Below, piece by piece: positions 17,128-26,103 of a DNA stretch of 64,000 bases. The stretch comes from Lachnospiraceae bacterium (lineage in GTDB: Bacteria; Bacillota; Clostridia; Lachnospirales; Lachnospiraceae): NCBI GenBank assembly GCA_017940415.1, contig JAGAYR010000044.1:124001-188000 (forward strand), given 5' to 3'. The notes beneath the pieces are model-generated. The model was not told where the DNA came from. It did not search any database and saw nothing but the letters and a program-made list of their open reading frames with translations. The first letter of the stretch is position 1. Each line of letters starts with the position of its first letter. Both the position numbers and the translations under genes were made by a program.

Positions 17128-17145
17128 ATCGGTTGTTAAACCGAT
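17128..17145 (+). other. Short hairpin between mtaD-like gene and purine permease
   Basis: ATCGGTT (17128-17134) pairs perfectly with AACCGAT (17139-17145) around a GTTA loop, but no T run follows. The gap to the permease start is only 80 bases, too short for a purine riboswitch. It could be an attenuator or an mRNA processing site. Confidence 0.35.
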
Positions 17146-17202
17146 GATAATAAACCGGTGAAAACCGGAAAATTTCACTCTCATAGAGAGGAAGGAGATC
17201 AT

Positions 17203-18564
17203 ATGTTAGAAAAAACTTTTAAACTGAAGGAGAATGGTACCGACGTCAAAACAGAAGTCATTGCCGGTATTACAACCTTCATGGCGATGGCCTATATCTT
17301 GGCTGTCAACCCTAACATTCTTTCCGCATCAGGAATGAATGCCCAGGCTATTCTCATCGCTACCGCACTTTCCGCATTCATCGGAACCATGTGCATGGCT
17401 TTCATGGCCAATTATCCTTTTGCTCTTGCACCCGGACTCGGACTTAATGCATATTTTGCATACACCGTTTGCGGATCCATGGGTTATTCATGGCAGTTTG
17501 CTCTCTTTGCAGTATTTGTTGAAGGACTTGTTTTCGTAGTCCTTTCAGTAACTCCCGTCAGAGAAGCAATCTTCAACGCAATTCCTCTTCAGCTTAAGAA
17601 GGGCGTTTCAGTAGGTATCGGACTCTTTGTTGCTTTCATCGGACTCCAGAATGGTAAAGTCGTTGTAGGCGGCGCAACTCTTGTTACCCTTACTCCTTTT
17701 AAGGCTGAGTTCCATACTACCGGTGCATGGGCACTTCTTACCATTATCGGTATCCTTATTATCGCTGTTCTTCATGTTAAGAGAATCAAGGGCGCAATCC
17801 TTATCGGAATTTTTGCAACCTGGATACTTGGAATCCTTTTTGAGCTCACAGGACTTTACATTCCCGATGCTGCTAACGGATTCTATTCAACCATTCCCAC
17901 AAGCTTTACCGATTTCAGCTTTGCATCAATCGGTGAGATCTTCGGAGCATGTTTCTCATCTGCAGCTTTTGAAGCTTTCAATGCTCTTGATTTCGTAGTT
18001 ATCATGTTTGCTTTCCTTTTCGTTGACGTTTTCGATACTCTCGGAACTCTTATCGGATGTGCCGATAAAGCAGATATGCTCGACAAAGAAGGAAAACTTC
18101 CCAGAATCCGTCCCGCACTTCTTGCTGACGCTATTGCTACCAGCTGCGGTGCCGTTCTCGGAACTTCAACCACCACTACTTTCGTAGAGAGCTCTTCAGG
18201 TGTATCCGCAGGCGGACGTACCGGACTTGCATCAGTTGTTACCGGACTTCTTTTCCTCGTATCCCTGATCCTTTCACCTCTCTTCATTTCGATTCCTTCA
18301 TTTGCAACCGCTCCTGCGCTTGTATTCGTAGGATTCCTTATGATGGGATCTATTACCGGTATTGATCTTAAGGATCCCACCGAGGCTATACCTGCATTCC
18401 TTGCACTTCTTGTTATGCCTCTCGTTTACAGCATTTCAGACGGTATCTGTATCGGTGTTATTTCTTACGTTGTCATCAATCTTTTCAGCGGCAATGCTAA
18501 GAAGATCAAGCCCCTTATGTATGTACTTGCAATTCTCTTCATTCTCAAGTACGCATTTCTTTAA
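17203..18564 (+). CDS. pbuG: Purine permease, NCS2 AzgA/PbuG type
   Basis: A polytopic proton symporter for hypoxanthine, guanine or adenine. The 453-aa product shows the AzgA signatures GITTFMAMAYILAVNP, APGLGLNAYFAY and the conserved SSSGVSAGGRTGL, with about 12 to 14 hydrophobic segments. I chose ATG 17203 because GAAGGAG (17191-17197) precedes it; an in-frame GTG at 17158 would add 15 polar residues and overlap that site. A strong terminator follows directly, closing the tyrS-salvage operon. Confidence 0.93.
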   Translation: MLEKTFKLKENGTDVKTEVIAGITTFMAMAYILAVNPNILSASGMNAQAILIATALSAFIGTMCMAFMANYPFALAPGLGLNAYFAYTVCGSMGYSWQFALFAVFVEGLVFVVLSVTPVREAIFNAIPLQLKKGVSVGIGLFVAFIGLQNGKVVVGGATLVTLTPFKAEFHTTGAWALLTIIGILIIAVLHVKRIKGAILIGIFATWILGILFELTGLYIPDAANGFYSTIPTSFTDFSFASIGEIFGACFSSAAFEAFNALDFVVIMFAFLFVDVFDTLGTLIGCADKADMLDKEGKLPRIRPALLADAIATSCGAVLGTSTTTTFVESSSGVSAGGRTGLASVVTGLLFLVSLILSPLFISIPSFATAPALVFVGFLMMGSITGIDLKDPTEAIPAFLALLVMPLVYSISDGICIGVISYVVINLFSGNAKKIKPLMYVLAILFILKYAFL

Positions 18565-18573
18565 TTAACAAAA

Positions 18574-18609
18574 GCCCTGCGGAGAGGTTTCTTTTCGCAG
18601 GGCATTTTT
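18574..18609 (+). terminator. Rho-independent terminator after purine permease
   Basis: GCCCTGCG (18574-18581) pairs with CGCAGGGC (18596-18603) around a 14-base loop and is followed by ATTTTT. It ends six bases before the next start codon. Confidence 0.85.
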
Positions 18610-18614
18610 AGGAT

Positions 18615-20297
18615 ATGTACGGAATATTTTTTATAGTCATAATCTTAATACTTCTGATACTCAGCGGTATCAGGATGTCCAAAGAGGAATCTGCAAAGAT
18701 TACCTCTTTTATTCGTGATTCCTTCGGAAAAGCTTCTTCCAGGAAATTAACTGAAGCCAGAAAGAATTCTTTGAAAAAGAACCTGGATATGTTCCTTCGA
18801 GATAAGAAAGAAGGAGAGTATCTTGATGATCTGACATGGTCCGATACAGGTATGGAAGACATATTCCTGCAAATGGACAATTGTCTGAGTTCTGCAGGTG
18901 AGGAATTTCTTTACAGACAGCTTCATGATATTTCAGGTTCTCCGGATGATATTTCAAAAACCGACCGCATAGTAAGTGAGCTGTATGAACATGAAAATCT
19001 CAGGATCGGACTGGGAAAGGCTCTTAATGAACTGGGATTTGTAAAAGACAAATCTCTTCCCGAATATCTGGATAAGATACTTTCAACGGAACGGATCCTC
19101 ATTCCGTTTTTCCACATACTGTGCGATATACTGTATATTCTTGCAATTGTACTTACCTTTATAAAACCTGTTGCCGGGGTTACTTTTATTTTTGTTATTA
19201 TCCTTCTTCAGGTATCGTCATATTTTTCTTTTAAGAGGAAAGCGGACGAATGTCTGAGCGGATTTTCTATGATCTCAGGACTCGCTTCCATGGGAAAAGT
19301 TTTACCTCCGGCCAAAGAATCCGAGACAGGTAGACTTATCGGCGATCTTTCGGAAGAGCTTAAAAAGATCAGATTAAAAACGACATTTTCAAGGGTTGTT
19401 ATCAATTCGGGTTCCAATGCTACCGGCGGAATATTCTCAATCCTGTTTACATATATCAATCTTTTATTCCATTTTGATCTCATTGCGGCACAGTTTTTAC
19501 TGGGTAAGATTGGTTCTGAAAAAGAAACAATTCTTAAGGCTTATGAGCAAACAGGCTATCTGGATATGTGCCTGGCTGTGTCATCATACAGAGCATTTCT
19601 TATAGGCAAAGGAGGCTTTTGCAAACCCGGATTTACGGGAGAACCTTCCATATCGATCAAGGAAGGCTTTAATTCCCTTCTTGATAATCCCGTTGCTAAC
19701 GATGCTTTTAATGATGGCGGAGTTCTCATTACCGGATCCAATGCCAGCGGAAAATCCACTTTTATGAGGATGATTGCCGTTAATGCGATTCTTGCTCAGA
19801 CAGTTTCCACCTGCCCTTGTAAAGAATATAATGGTGCGAATTTCGGAATTTATTCCTCGATTGCTGTAAATGACTCCATTCTTAAGGGCGAGAGCTATTT
19901 TATGGCAGAAATACGCAGCCTTAAGAGAATCGTGGATGCATCCGATAAGATCGGCAAACCGGTGATTTGCTTTATTGACGAGATTTTCAAAGGAACCAAT
20001 ACTGCCGAGAGGATTGCTGCTGCAAACGCGGTATTACATTATCTGAGGGAACGAAATGTTATTGTTTTTGCCGCAACACACGATCATGAGCTCACAACTC
20101 TTGCTGCAGATCTTTATGAAAATGTCCATTTTTCCGAAAGGATCGAAGGCGGAGATGTATTGTTTACATACAAACTTGAAAAAGGCCCATCCGTAAGCAC
20201 TAATGCCATTGCACTCCTTCGGAAAAACGGCTTTCCCGAGGAAGTTATAGCGGGCAGCGAAAAATTAGCCTCTTTGCTTGACTCTAAAGCCCTCTAA
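18615..20297 (+). CDS. Membrane-anchored MutS-like ATPase
   Basis: The 560-aa product has an N-terminal membrane helix (residues 3-18) and a hydrophobic pair near residues 160-198, then a C-terminal MutS ATPase domain: Walker A GSNASGKST near 374-382, a GESYFMAE segment, Walker B FIDEIFKGTNT and the ATHDHEL motif. The mismatch-binding and connector domains of true MutS are absent; the first 350 residues correspond loosely to the core/lever region. Such DNA mismatch repair protein MutS-related membrane ATPases are known in clostridia but have no established role. The ATG has only TAGGA very close by, so the start is not certain; ATG 18675 is an alternative that would lose the first helix. Confidence 0.82.
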   Translation: MYGIFFIVIILILLILSGIRMSKEESAKITSFIRDSFGKASSRKLTEARKNSLKKNLDMFLRDKKEGEYLDDLTWSDTGMEDIFLQMDNCLSSAGEEFLYRQLHDISGSPDDISKTDRIVSELYEHENLRIGLGKALNELGFVKDKSLPEYLDKILSTERILIPFFHILCDILYILAIVLTFIKPVAGVTFIFVIILLQVSSYFSFKRKADECLSGFSMISGLASMGKVLPPAKESETGRLIGDLSEELKKIRLKTTFSRVVINSGSNATGGIFSILFTYINLLFHFDLIAAQFLLGKIGSEKETILKAYEQTGYLDMCLAVSSYRAFLIGKGGFCKPGFTGEPSISIKEGFNSLLDNPVANDAFNDGGVLITGSNASGKSTFMRMIAVNAILAQTVSTCPCKEYNGANFGIYSSIAVNDSILKGESYFMAEIRSLKRIVDASDKIGKPVICFIDEIFKGTNTAERIAAANAVLHYLRERNVIVFAATHDHELTTLAADLYENVHFSERIEGGDVLFTYKLEKGPSVSTNAIALLRKNGFPEEVIAGSEKLASLLDSKAL

Positions 20298-20378
20298 AAT
20301 GTATACTAAATAGTGTGTTTTAAAGGCTTTTGTCCTCATTTTACCGTACAATATGTAGACGGTCTTCGGAGGTTTGCT

Positions 20379-20555
20379 ATGGAAGAATTCATTATATTTT
20401 CCAATTCGTTTTTGTCATATCTGCTTCTTATGATCATAATTGTCGTAGTGGCAGCTTTGGGATTTACGGTAGGCAGAATACTCAGAAACAAAAAGGACTC
20501 AAAATCGGCTCAGGATGTTTCTGCTAAAACAGCTATATCCGGATCCGATAATTAA
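20379..20555 (+). CDS. Small single-pass membrane protein
   Basis: A 58-aa product with one strongly hydrophobic helix (residues about 8-30) followed by a basic RILRNKK stop-transfer sequence and a Ser/Lys/Asp tail. ATG 20379 is preceded by CGGAGG (20367-20372). An in-frame GTG at 20313 would add 22 residues but lacks a site. No family is recognised. It lies between the MutS-like gene and a terminator. Confidence 0.6.
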   Translation: MEEFIIFSNSFLSYLLLMIIIVVVAALGFTVGRILRNKKDSKSAQDVSAKTAISGSDN

Positions 20556-20564
20556 TATGTGATG

Positions 20565-20599
20565 AAAGGATACGGCCGGTTCGTATCCTTTTTCTTTTT
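20565..20599 (+). terminator. Rho-independent terminator after small membrane protein
   Basis: AAAGGATACG (20565-20574) pairs perfectly with CGTATCCTTT (20582-20591) around a 7-base loop and leads into TTCTTTTT. Confidence 0.9.
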
Positions 20600-20622
20600 C
20601 CGATTCTTTATCGATTTACAGC

Positions 20623-21591
20623 ATGAATTTATATAACAACAAGACAAGGATACTTCTTATCCTTGATCTTCTGAAAAATAAAACAGATGATGAGCATGTG
20701 ATCAAGGCATCCGAACTTATAGAATGCATTCAAAACGAAGGCCTTAAATGCGACAGAAAGACTTTGTATGATGATATTAAGTCTCTTAATGATGCAGGCT
20801 TTGATATAATTCACGAAGCCGGCGGCGGATACAAACTGGTATCCAGGGAATTTGAAGATGCCGAACTCAGACTTCTTGCAGATGCGGTATATTCATCGAA
20901 ATTCATTTCAGCAGGCAAGACTAAGATACTTGCGGGTAAGCTTAAAGAGCAGACCAGTACTTACATGGCTTCAACCATGATAAGAAATATATATTCATCT
21001 GATTCAAAGACGCCTAACGAAGATGTATTGTATAACGTCGATACATTATCCAGAGCCATTCAGGATGAAAAAAAGGTGGAATTCGAATATCTGGTCTGGG
21101 GTCCTGATAAGAAACTTATTACAAAAGGTGCTAAGAAAAGAGTATTAAGTCCCTGGTCACTTATTTGGCAGGATCAGAATTATTATCTTCTTGCATATGA
21201 TTCCGAAGCGGGTAAAATGAAGCATTTCCGCGTGGATAAAATGAGGCATGTTCTTGAAACCGATGCCGGACGTGACGGAGATAAGGAGTATCAAAAGCTT
21301 GATATATCTTCTTATGTTGAGGAAACTTTCTCAATGTACGGTGGAAAGCAGGAGACCGTCATCCTTGATTTTCCGGAAGAACTCATCGGTATTGCATACG
21401 ACAGATTCGGTATTGATGTAACCCAGAGAAAGGGTGATAAGGGACGTATCATAATCAGGACTAAATGTTATGTTTCCAATCAGTTTTACGGCTGGCTTTC
21501 CGGACTTGGCCCTGATGTTAAATTATCGGGTCCGGATTCTGCCGTAAAAGAATACAAAGAGTATTTAAAATCACTGCTTGATAATTTGTAA
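20623..21591 (+). CDS. WYL-domain transcriptional regulator
   Basis: A 322-aa DeoR-like regulator with an N-terminal winged helix-turn-helix (residues about 8-65, DRKTLYDDIKSLNDAGF as recognition region) and a central WYL domain (LSPWSLIWQDQNYYLLAYD, then HFRVDKM) followed by the WYL C-terminal extension. WYL domains sense nucleic acids or nucleotides in several studied regulators. It stands 15 bases upstream of nrdD, so it may control the anaerobic ribonucleotide reductase operon, but no operator was identified. No clear ribosome binding site precedes the ATG. Confidence 0.88.
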   Translation: MNLYNNKTRILLILDLLKNKTDDEHVIKASELIECIQNEGLKCDRKTLYDDIKSLNDAGFDIIHEAGGGYKLVSREFEDAELRLLADAVYSSKFISAGKTKILAGKLKEQTSTYMASTMIRNIYSSDSKTPNEDVLYNVDTLSRAIQDEKKVEFEYLVWGPDKKLITKGAKKRVLSPWSLIWQDQNYYLLAYDSEAGKMKHFRVDKMRHVLETDAGRDGDKEYQKLDISSYVEETFSMYGGKQETVILDFPEELIGIAYDRFGIDVTQRKGDKGRIIIRTKCYVSNQFYGWLSGLGPDVKLSGPDSAVKEYKEYLKSLLDNL

Positions 21592-21606
21592 TCTTGGAGG
21601 AACATC

Positions 21607-23772
21607 GTGGCTGAGAGCATCGATTACGGACAAATCTATAAGCCTTCATCCGAAGTATTCGTGATCAAGAAAGACGGATCCAAAGAAGTCTTTAATGTTC
21701 AGAAGGTTATCTATGCTGTAGGTAAAAGCGCATACAGGGCTCTTACCGAATTTTCCGATGAAGAGAACAGGAAGATCTGCGAGCTTATAATCGAGAAGGT
21801 TGATTCACTTCCCGAAAACGAGATTCCTATTCCCAAGATGCACAATATCGTTGAAGAGGTTCTTGAAAAGGTTAAGCCCATAGTTGCAAAGAGCTACAGG
21901 GATTATCGTAATTACAAGCAGGACTTTGTCAGAATGCTTGATGATGTATATAAGAAATCCCAGTCCATCATGTATATCGGTGACAAGGAGAACTCCAATA
22001 CCGATTCCGCTCTTGTTTCTACCAAGAGAAGTCTTATTTTCAATCAGCTGAATAAAGAACTGTACCAGAAATTCTTTCTGACAACGGAAGAGATTCAGGC
22101 CTGCCGTGACGGATATATCTATATACATGATATGTCTTCCAGACGTGATACCATGAACTGTTGTCTGTTTGATATCGCATCAGTTTTGAAGGGCGGATTC
22201 GAGATGGGTAACATCTGGTACAACGAACCCAAGAGCCTTGATACCGCATTTGACGTAATGGGAGATATTGTTCTGAGTGCAGCTTCCCAACAGTACGGCG
22301 GATTTACCATTCCCTCTGTGGAATATACTCTTGAGCCTTACGCAAAGCTTTCATACGAAAAAGCTAAAAAGAAATATATGGACCTTGGTGTCCCTGAAGA
22401 AAAAGCTGCAGAAGCAGCTCTCGCAGGAGTTGAAAGAGAATTTGAACAGGGATTTCAGGGATGGGAATATAAATTTAATACCGTCGCCTCAAGCCGCGGA
22501 GACTATCCTTTTATAACAGTTACCGCCGGTACCGGAACAAGTGATTTCCAGAAGATGGCTACAAGAGCTCTTCTTAAGGTTCACATGGAAGGACAGGGTA
22601 AAAAGGGCAGGAAGAAACCCGTTCTTTTCCCTAAGATTGTTTTTCTTTACGATGAGAAACTTCATGGAGAAGGCGGCGAGCTTGAGGATATATTCGATCT
22701 TGCAGTCAAGTGTTCATCCAAGACTATGTATCCCGATTACCTGTCTCTTACAGGCGAAGGATACGTGCCTTCAATTTATAAAAAGTACGGCAAGATAATT
22801 TCTCCCATGGGATGCAGAGCTTTTCTTTCACCCTGGTATGAAAGAGGGGGTATCGAGCCTGCGGATGAAAATGATGAACCGGTATATATCGGCAGATTTA
22901 ATATAGGTGTTGTTTCTCTTCATCTTCCCATGATCCTGGCAAGAAGCCGCAAAGAGAACAGGGATTTCTATGAGATTCTCGATTACTATCTTGAACTTAT
23001 CAGAAATCTTCACTTAAGAACTTATTCTTACTTAGGTGAAATGAAGGCATCAACAAATCCCCTTGCCTATTGCATGGGCGGATTCAGAGGCGGACATCTT
23101 GATCTTTCCGACAAAATAAAACCTTTGCTTGAATCCGCAACCGCATCATTCGGTATCACTGCTTTAAACGAGCTCCAGGAGCTTTATAATCATAAATCTC
23201 TTGTGGAAGATGCGGAGTTTTCTCTTGAAGTCATGAGACATATAAATGAGAAGATTGCACAGTTTAAGAAAGAAGACCATAAGCTTTATGCAATCTACGG
23301 AACTCCCGCCGAAAATCTCTGTGGTCTTCAGGTTAAACAGTTCAGAAATAAGTTTGGCATAATAGAAGGTGTATCCGACAGGGAATATGTTTCTAACTCA
23401 TTCCATTGTCATGTCACCGAAGATATAACCCCAATTGAAAAGCAGGACTATGAGAAACGTTTCTGGGATCTTTTTAACGGCGGTAAGATTCAGTATGTAA
23501 AATATCCCGTCGATTACAACCTAGTTGCAATCAAGACACTGATAAGACGTGCAATGAAGATGGGATTTTATGAAGGTGTCAATCTGTCCTTGTCCTATTG
23601 TGATGATTGCGGACACGAGGAACTTTCCATGGATGTGTGTCCCGTATGCGGAAGCAGAAATCTTACCAAGATAGACCGCATGAACGGATATCTGTCATAT
23701 TCCAGAACTCATGGCGATACCAGACTTAATGATGCCAAGATGATCGAAATATCCGAAAGAAGATCGATGTAA
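21607..23772 (+). CDS. nrdD: Anaerobic ribonucleoside-triphosphate reductase
   Basis: The class III enzyme that makes dNTPs in strict anaerobes using a glycyl radical. The 721-aa product has an N-terminal ATP cone (residues about 15-110, allosteric dATP/ATP site), the large barrel, a C-terminal zinc-type CDDC...CPVC cluster and the glycyl-radical segment RMNGYLS with Gly694. GTG start with TTGGAGG upstream. It overlaps nrdG by one base. Its presence indicates that the cell grows without oxygen. Confidence 0.96.
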   Translation: MAESIDYGQIYKPSSEVFVIKKDGSKEVFNVQKVIYAVGKSAYRALTEFSDEENRKICELIIEKVDSLPENEIPIPKMHNIVEEVLEKVKPIVAKSYRDYRNYKQDFVRMLDDVYKKSQSIMYIGDKENSNTDSALVSTKRSLIFNQLNKELYQKFFLTTEEIQACRDGYIYIHDMSSRRDTMNCCLFDIASVLKGGFEMGNIWYNEPKSLDTAFDVMGDIVLSAASQQYGGFTIPSVEYTLEPYAKLSYEKAKKKYMDLGVPEEKAAEAALAGVEREFEQGFQGWEYKFNTVASSRGDYPFITVTAGTGTSDFQKMATRALLKVHMEGQGKKGRKKPVLFPKIVFLYDEKLHGEGGELEDIFDLAVKCSSKTMYPDYLSLTGEGYVPSIYKKYGKIISPMGCRAFLSPWYERGGIEPADENDEPVYIGRFNIGVVSLHLPMILARSRKENRDFYEILDYYLELIRNLHLRTYSYLGEMKASTNPLAYCMGGFRGGHLDLSDKIKPLLESATASFGITALNELQELYNHKSLVEDAEFSLEVMRHINEKIAQFKKEDHKLYAIYGTPAENLCGLQVKQFRNKFGIIEGVSDREYVSNSFHCHVTEDITPIEKQDYEKRFWDLFNGGKIQYVKYPVDYNLVAIKTLIRRAMKMGFYEGVNLSLSYCDDCGHEELSMDVCPVCGSRNLTKIDRMNGYLSYSRTHGDTRLNDAKMIEISERRSM

Positions 23773-24332
23773 TGAGATATCATGATATTACAAAAGATGA
23801 TATGAAAAACGGAGACGGTCTCCGTATTGTTTTATGGGTTTCGGGATGTTCACATATGTGCAGTCAGTGCCAGAATCCTCAGACATGGGATCCCGACGGC
23901 GGAATATATTTTGATGACGATGCCCGCAAAGAGCTTTTTGACCTGCTTGCCCGTGATTACATCTCAGGACTTACTTTAAGCGGCGGAGATCCCCTTTATC
24001 CCGGAAACAGAGACGAGATCCTTGCGCTTCTTAAAACCTTCAAAGAGAAGTTCCCTAAGAAGACTGTCTGGCTCTATACCGGCTACACTTGGGAAGAAAT
24101 CAAATCCCTGCCCCTTATCCAATACGTTGATGTCATAGTCGATGGCAAGTATGACAAGAATCTCCGAGATGTTACCCTCCTCTGGAAGGGAAGTTCCAAT
24201 CAGCGAGTTATAGACGTCAAAGAGACTTTAGCTACAGGCAAAGTCAAGATTCATTGCCCCGATCATTACTCGGTTCTTGATCCCGACTACGTCTATGGCA
24301 GTTCCAAATCAGGCGTACCTTGCATGTACTGA
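23772..24332 (+). CDS. nrdG: Anaerobic ribonucleotide reductase activating protein
   Basis: A radical SAM activase that installs the glycyl radical on NrdD. The 186-aa product has the CX3CX2C cluster motif at Cys26, Cys30 and Cys33 (GCSHMCSQC) and the LSGGDPL glycine-rich SAM segment. Its start overlaps the nrdD stop, the usual arrangement. The stop codon lies ten bases before a long imperfect palindrome. Confidence 0.95.
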   Translation: MRYHDITKDDMKNGDGLRIVLWVSGCSHMCSQCQNPQTWDPDGGIYFDDDARKELFDLLARDYISGLTLSGGDPLYPGNRDEILALLKTFKEKFPKKTVWLYTGYTWEEIKSLPLIQYVDVIVDGKYDKNLRDVTLLWKGSSNQRVIDVKETLATGKVKIHCPDHYSVLDPDYVYGSSKSGVPCMY

Positions 24333-24341
24333 CCAAGCTAC

Positions 24342-24561
24342 GGTCCTGCATGAGTTCTTGTATTGTTTTTTGCTCATGCGCCGTACTCACTAAATTCGCG
24401 TTCGTTTCGCAGTTCAGATTGCTTCTGCGGAACTCGCTTCGCTCGCGTTTTCGTCGAAGACGAATACGCCGACAGTCACTCGAAGCAATCTTGCGTAACT
24501 CCGCTCATTAAGTGAGTCGGCAAATGTCGCAAAAAATAATACAAAGAACCCATACATGACC
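24342..24561. repeat. 220-bp imperfect palindromic intergenic element
   Basis: The gap between nrdG and dut folds end to end on itself. Matching arms, all with nearly the same centre (about 24452-24457), are 24342-24373 with 24529-24561 (GGTC..GAGTTCTTGTATT.. against its complement), CCGTACTCACTAAAT 24381-24395 with 24507-24520, AGATTGCTTC 24416-24425 with 24482-24491, and GCGTTTTCGTC 24445-24455 with 24459-24469. It has no credible reading frame. It could be a small transposable or REP-like element, a structured RNA, or a strong processing/attenuation hairpin in the nrd-dut transcript. Confidence 0.75.
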
Positions 24562-24579
24562 TTATGTTAGGAGATTATC

Positions 24580-25086
24580 ATGACAAGAGCAGGTAAATTT
24601 GAAAAGGTATCTTTCGAACAGTTTAAAGCGGGAATGGAAGATTTCAATCTGGATGAAACTACTTTGAAAGAAAAATACGATAGGATTCAGCTTCCTAAGC
24701 GTGCAACTACCGGTAGTGCAGGATATGATATCAGGACTACCGTGGACATTAAGCTTGAACCCGGTCAGACCATCAAGATCCCCACCGGCATAAGAGTCAC
24801 CATGCTCGAAGACTGGATGCTCGCCGTATTTCCCAGAAGCGGCCTCGGCTTCAAGTTCAGACTTCAGCTCAACAATACAGTCGGAATAATCGACAGCGAT
24901 TACTATTTTTCGGATAACGAAGGACATATCTTCGTAAAGCTCACCAATGATTCCAACGAAGGCAAAATTGTTGATCTCAAAGAAGGCGATGCTTTTGCTC
25001 AGGGAATTTTCCTTCCTTACGGAATTACTGAAGATGATGACGTTACTGCTTCAAGAAACGGAGGCTTCGGAAGTACCGGAAAATAA
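24580..25086 (+). CDS. dut: dUTPase (dUTP diphosphatase)
   Basis: Hydrolyses dUTP to dUMP, keeping uracil out of DNA and feeding dTMP synthesis. The 168-aa product shows all five trimeric dUTPase motifs: AGYDI, PRSGLG, GIIDSDY, the AQGIF segment and the C-terminal GGFGSTG. An N-terminal extension of about 40 residues is unusual but not unique. TTAGGAG lies before the ATG. It follows nrdD-nrdG, consistent with dNTP pool control. Confidence 0.93.
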   Translation: MTRAGKFEKVSFEQFKAGMEDFNLDETTLKEKYDRIQLPKRATTGSAGYDIRTTVDIKLEPGQTIKIPTGIRVTMLEDWMLAVFPRSGLGFKFRLQLNNTVGIIDSDYYFSDNEGHIFVKLTNDSNEGKIVDLKEGDAFAQGIFLPYGITEDDDVTASRNGGFGSTGK

Positions 25087-25112
25087 GACAAAAACCGACT
25101 ATGTAGAATCAA

Positions 25113-25133
25113 ATACTAGATATAGTGTTTTTT
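25113..25133 (+). terminator. Weak terminator after dut
   Basis: ATACTA (25113-25118) pairs with TAGTGT (25123-25128), including one G-T pair, and is followed by a T run to 25133. The stem is short and AT-rich, so efficiency is doubtful. Confidence 0.4.
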
Positions 25134-25146
25134 AATAATATTTTTA

Positions 25147-25202
25147 TTGTTTTTCTATATCTGTTTGATGTATTATATCACTCGGTGTAAGCCTACACTT
25201 AC
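25147..25202 (+). promoter_or_regulatory. Candidate degV promoter with downstream dyad
   Basis: TTGTTT (25147-25152) and TATTAT (25171-25176) are 18 bp apart. Just downstream, GTAAG (25187-25191) and CTTAC (25198-25202) form a dyad, and GTGTA/TACAC within the same stretch form an overlapping one. This could be an operator at the transcription start. The rest of the 140-base gap is AT-rich. Confidence 0.4.
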
Positions 25203-25226
25203 TATAGTTTTGACCGGAGGTATAAT

Positions 25227-26093
25227 ATGTTCAAGATCTACACTGATAACGGTTCCGATATTCCTGAGGATTATGCAGCCGAGCATGGTATTGAAACCAT
25301 CAATCTTGCTACAATAATCGACGGAGTGGTGTATAATCAGGGAGTTGAGCTCTCTAAAGAAGAGTTTTATAAGAGACTTGCCGAAGGTGCTAAACCTTCA
25401 ACTTCACAGGTTAATCCCGATCAGGCTAAGAAATTCTTTGAAGAAAGAATCGATCAGGCTGATGAGTTTTTGTTTATCGGTATTTCAACCGGTCTTTCAG
25501 GCACCGTTCAGAGTGTACTTGCAGGTGCTAAGGAAGTTATGGAAAAACATCCCGGAAAGAGGATTGAAGTTGTTGATTCCCTTACCGGTTCTCTCGGTGA
25601 AATGCTTCTTGTAACCAAGGCTGTTGATATGAGAGATGCAGGCAAGAGCTTTGATGAGACAGTAGCTTACGTACGTGAGAATGCTATCCATGCATGCCTT
25701 GCAATCACCGTTGATAATCTCATGGATCTTTGGAGAGGCGGAAGAGTAAGTAAGACAAGTGCCGTTATCGGTACCGTAGCTGCCATTAAGCCTTTTATCA
25801 CCGTAAATGACGAGGGAAAGCTTGATGCGGGCGGCAAGATCAGAGGCAGAAAAAAGAGCCTCGATCATATAGTTGATTATATGGAAGAGCATATGGGATC
25901 ATGCCGTGACATGAACGATACAATTATGGTAGCCCACGGTAATTGTCCCGAAGATGCGGAATATCTTAAAAATTTAATTGAGGAGCGTCTGGGCTTTAAG
26001 AAGTTTATGGTAAACAGCATTGGCCCTATGATCGGAACACATACCGGACCTACCATTTGTCTGGCCGGATATTTTGGTGAAACACGCTCCTGA
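25227..26093 (+). CDS. DegV-family fatty-acid-binding protein (FakB-like)
   Basis: A 288-aa DegV-fold protein. Seen: an N-terminal TDNGSDIPEDYA segment, a conserved PSTSQVNP loop, ISTGLSGT in the lipid-site region and a C-terminal HTGP. In Gram-positive bacteria such proteins carry fatty acids to the kinase FakA for phosphorylation and entry into phospholipids through PlsX/PlsY. No fakA gene is present in the window, and several paralogues with different lipid preference are usual, so the ligand is not known. A good GGAGG site precedes the ATG. Confidence 0.9.
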   Translation: MFKIYTDNGSDIPEDYAAEHGIETINLATIIDGVVYNQGVELSKEEFYKRLAEGAKPSTSQVNPDQAKKFFEERIDQADEFLFIGISTGLSGTVQSVLAGAKEVMEKHPGKRIEVVDSLTGSLGEMLLVTKAVDMRDAGKSFDETVAYVRENAIHACLAITVDNLMDLWRGGRVSKTSAVIGTVAAIKPFITVNDEGKLDAGGKIRGRKKSLDHIVDYMEEHMGSCRDMNDTIMVAHGNCPEDAEYLKNLIEERLGFKKFMVNSIGPMIGTHTGPTICLAGYFGETRS

Positions 26094-26103
26094 TGGAGTG
26101 CGA

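Noticed and set aside
17123..17202. Possible purine riboswitch before the purine permease
   Set aside because: Only 80 bases are available, and no three-way junction pattern is visible, just one short hairpin.
23670..23700. Asn instead of Cys before the NrdD radical Gly
   Set aside because: The residue before Gly varies among class III reductases, and the Gly itself and the zinc Cys residues are present.
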